From contig NZ_VJND01000009.1 of the NCBI RefSeq assembly GCF_007556605.1, positions 1-64,000 on the forward strand: 64,000 bases of DNA, in the 5' to 3' direction. The translations under genes were made by a program, and so were the position numbers. Below are positions 63,793 to 64,000 of the stretch, one piece after another (position 1 is the first letter of the stretch; the number at the start of each line of letters is the position of its first letter). The DNA is from Tepidimonas sediminis (GTDB lineage Bacteria > Pseudomonadota > Gammaproteobacteria > Burkholderiales > Burkholderiaceae_C). The notes under the pieces were generated by a model that was not told where the DNA came from, did not search any database, and saw nothing but the letters and a program-made list of their open reading frames with translations.

Positions 63793-64000
63793 ATGAGCAC
63801 CAGCGCCAACCCCAAGGTCGCCAGCGACGAAGAGATCGAGATCTCCCTCTACGCCGCGCGCAAGAAGATCTACCCCCGCGCCGTCACCGGGCTGTTCGCC
63901 AAGTGGCGCTGGTTCTTCGTCTGGCTGACCCAGCTGGTCTTCTACGGCCTGCCGTGGCTCACCTGGGGCCAGCGGCAGGCGGTGCTGTTCGACCTGGAAG
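63793..64000 (+). CDS. ccoG: cbb3 oxidase accessory protein CcoG, N-terminal fragment
   Basis: The first 69 codons are present; the window ends inside the gene. It starts MSTSANPKVASDEEIEISLY, then RKKIYPRAVTGLFAKWRW and a hydrophobic segment (FFVWLTQLVFYGLPWLTWG). YPRAVxGxFxxWRW and W....RQAVLFDLE are characteristic of CcoG/RdxA/FixG, an Fe-S membrane protein involved in copper reduction during cbb3 assembly. GGAGGCGAGACTGCG precedes the ATG at 63793. Confidence 0.92.
   Translation, partial: MSTSANPKVASDEEIEISLYAARKKIYPRAVTGLFAKWRWFFVWLTQLVFYGLPWLTWGQRQAVLFDLE

Noticed and set aside
1-64000. Search for insertion sequences, transposases, prophage genes and CRISPR arrays
   Set aside because: No transposase, integrase, terminal inverted repeat or regularly spaced repeat was seen in any frame.

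Overview
The window is about 70% G+C, is packed with genes on both strands, and has no intergenic gap over 300 bp. Several genes point to a betaproteobacterium of the order Burkholderiales (Comamonadaceae or a close relative). These include an NrdA with two ATP-cones under paired NrdR boxes, a TIGR04438-type small Trp-rich protein, a Bug-family TTT substrate-binding protein, an alanine/lysine-rich H1-like protein, a Coq7-type hydroxylase and a ccoNOQP-ccoG cluster. The exact genus is an inference. I see no prophage, insertion sequence, CRISPR array or plasmid function, so this reads as core chromosome with a few accessory islands.

Layout. 1-7.6 kb: the end of a PfkB kinase, an H1-like protein, class Ia ribonucleotide reductase (nrdAB), ampD and ilvA. 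7.6-13 kb: a candidate small RNA, an OsmC protein, then a minus-strand copper locus (Cys/His-rich secreted protein, TolC-like protein, multicopper oxidase, DUF411-CusF fusion) that runs by an ATGA overlap into coq7. 13-25 kb: acyl-CoA ligase, AcuI, a DUF2189 membrane protein, a 2OG-Fe dioxygenase, a Bug protein, the ATGA-coupled chain TatD / DNA glycosylase / spermidine-synthase-like / EamA, an SDR, a second EamA transporter and a quinone reductase. 25-30 kb: the conserved ribF-ileS-lspA operon. 30-38 kb: an HNH protein, a frameshifted EF-hand membrane protein, and a compact operon of two acyl-CoA dehydrogenases, a GMC oxidoreductase and a coniferyl-aldehyde-type dehydrogenase.

38-49.5 kb: purN, a secreted hydrolase, an AraC regulator with two cupin proteins, YqaA, prfC, an RsmB-type methyltransferase, tRNA-Leu(TAA), higBA, an orphan acidic protein, class I fumarase and a UPF0114 membrane protein. 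49.6-57 kb: acs, a small cytochrome c, the Trp-rich protein, ilvD, lgt and a malonyl-CoA-synthetase-like ligase. 57-64 kb: a microaerobic respiration island with uspA divergent from ccoI-ccoS, then ccoN-ccoO-ccoQ-ccoP and the start of ccoG.

Genes that work together: nrdA and nrdB make deoxynucleotides; the ccoI/S/N/O/Q/P/G set builds a cbb3 oxidase, with FNR-type sites at class II positions in front of uspA, ccoI and ccoN; the copper locus and the CcoI copper pump both handle copper; ribF-ileS-lspA and lgt serve flavin synthesis, translation and lipoprotein processing; the ACAD-GMC-aldehyde dehydrogenase operon looks catabolic. Points most worth a second look are the candidate sRNA at 7664-7730, the FNR sites with near-leaderless starts, the copper locus without an RND pump, and the frameshift near 32.34 kb. 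I did not find a clear, entirely new defence or mobile system.
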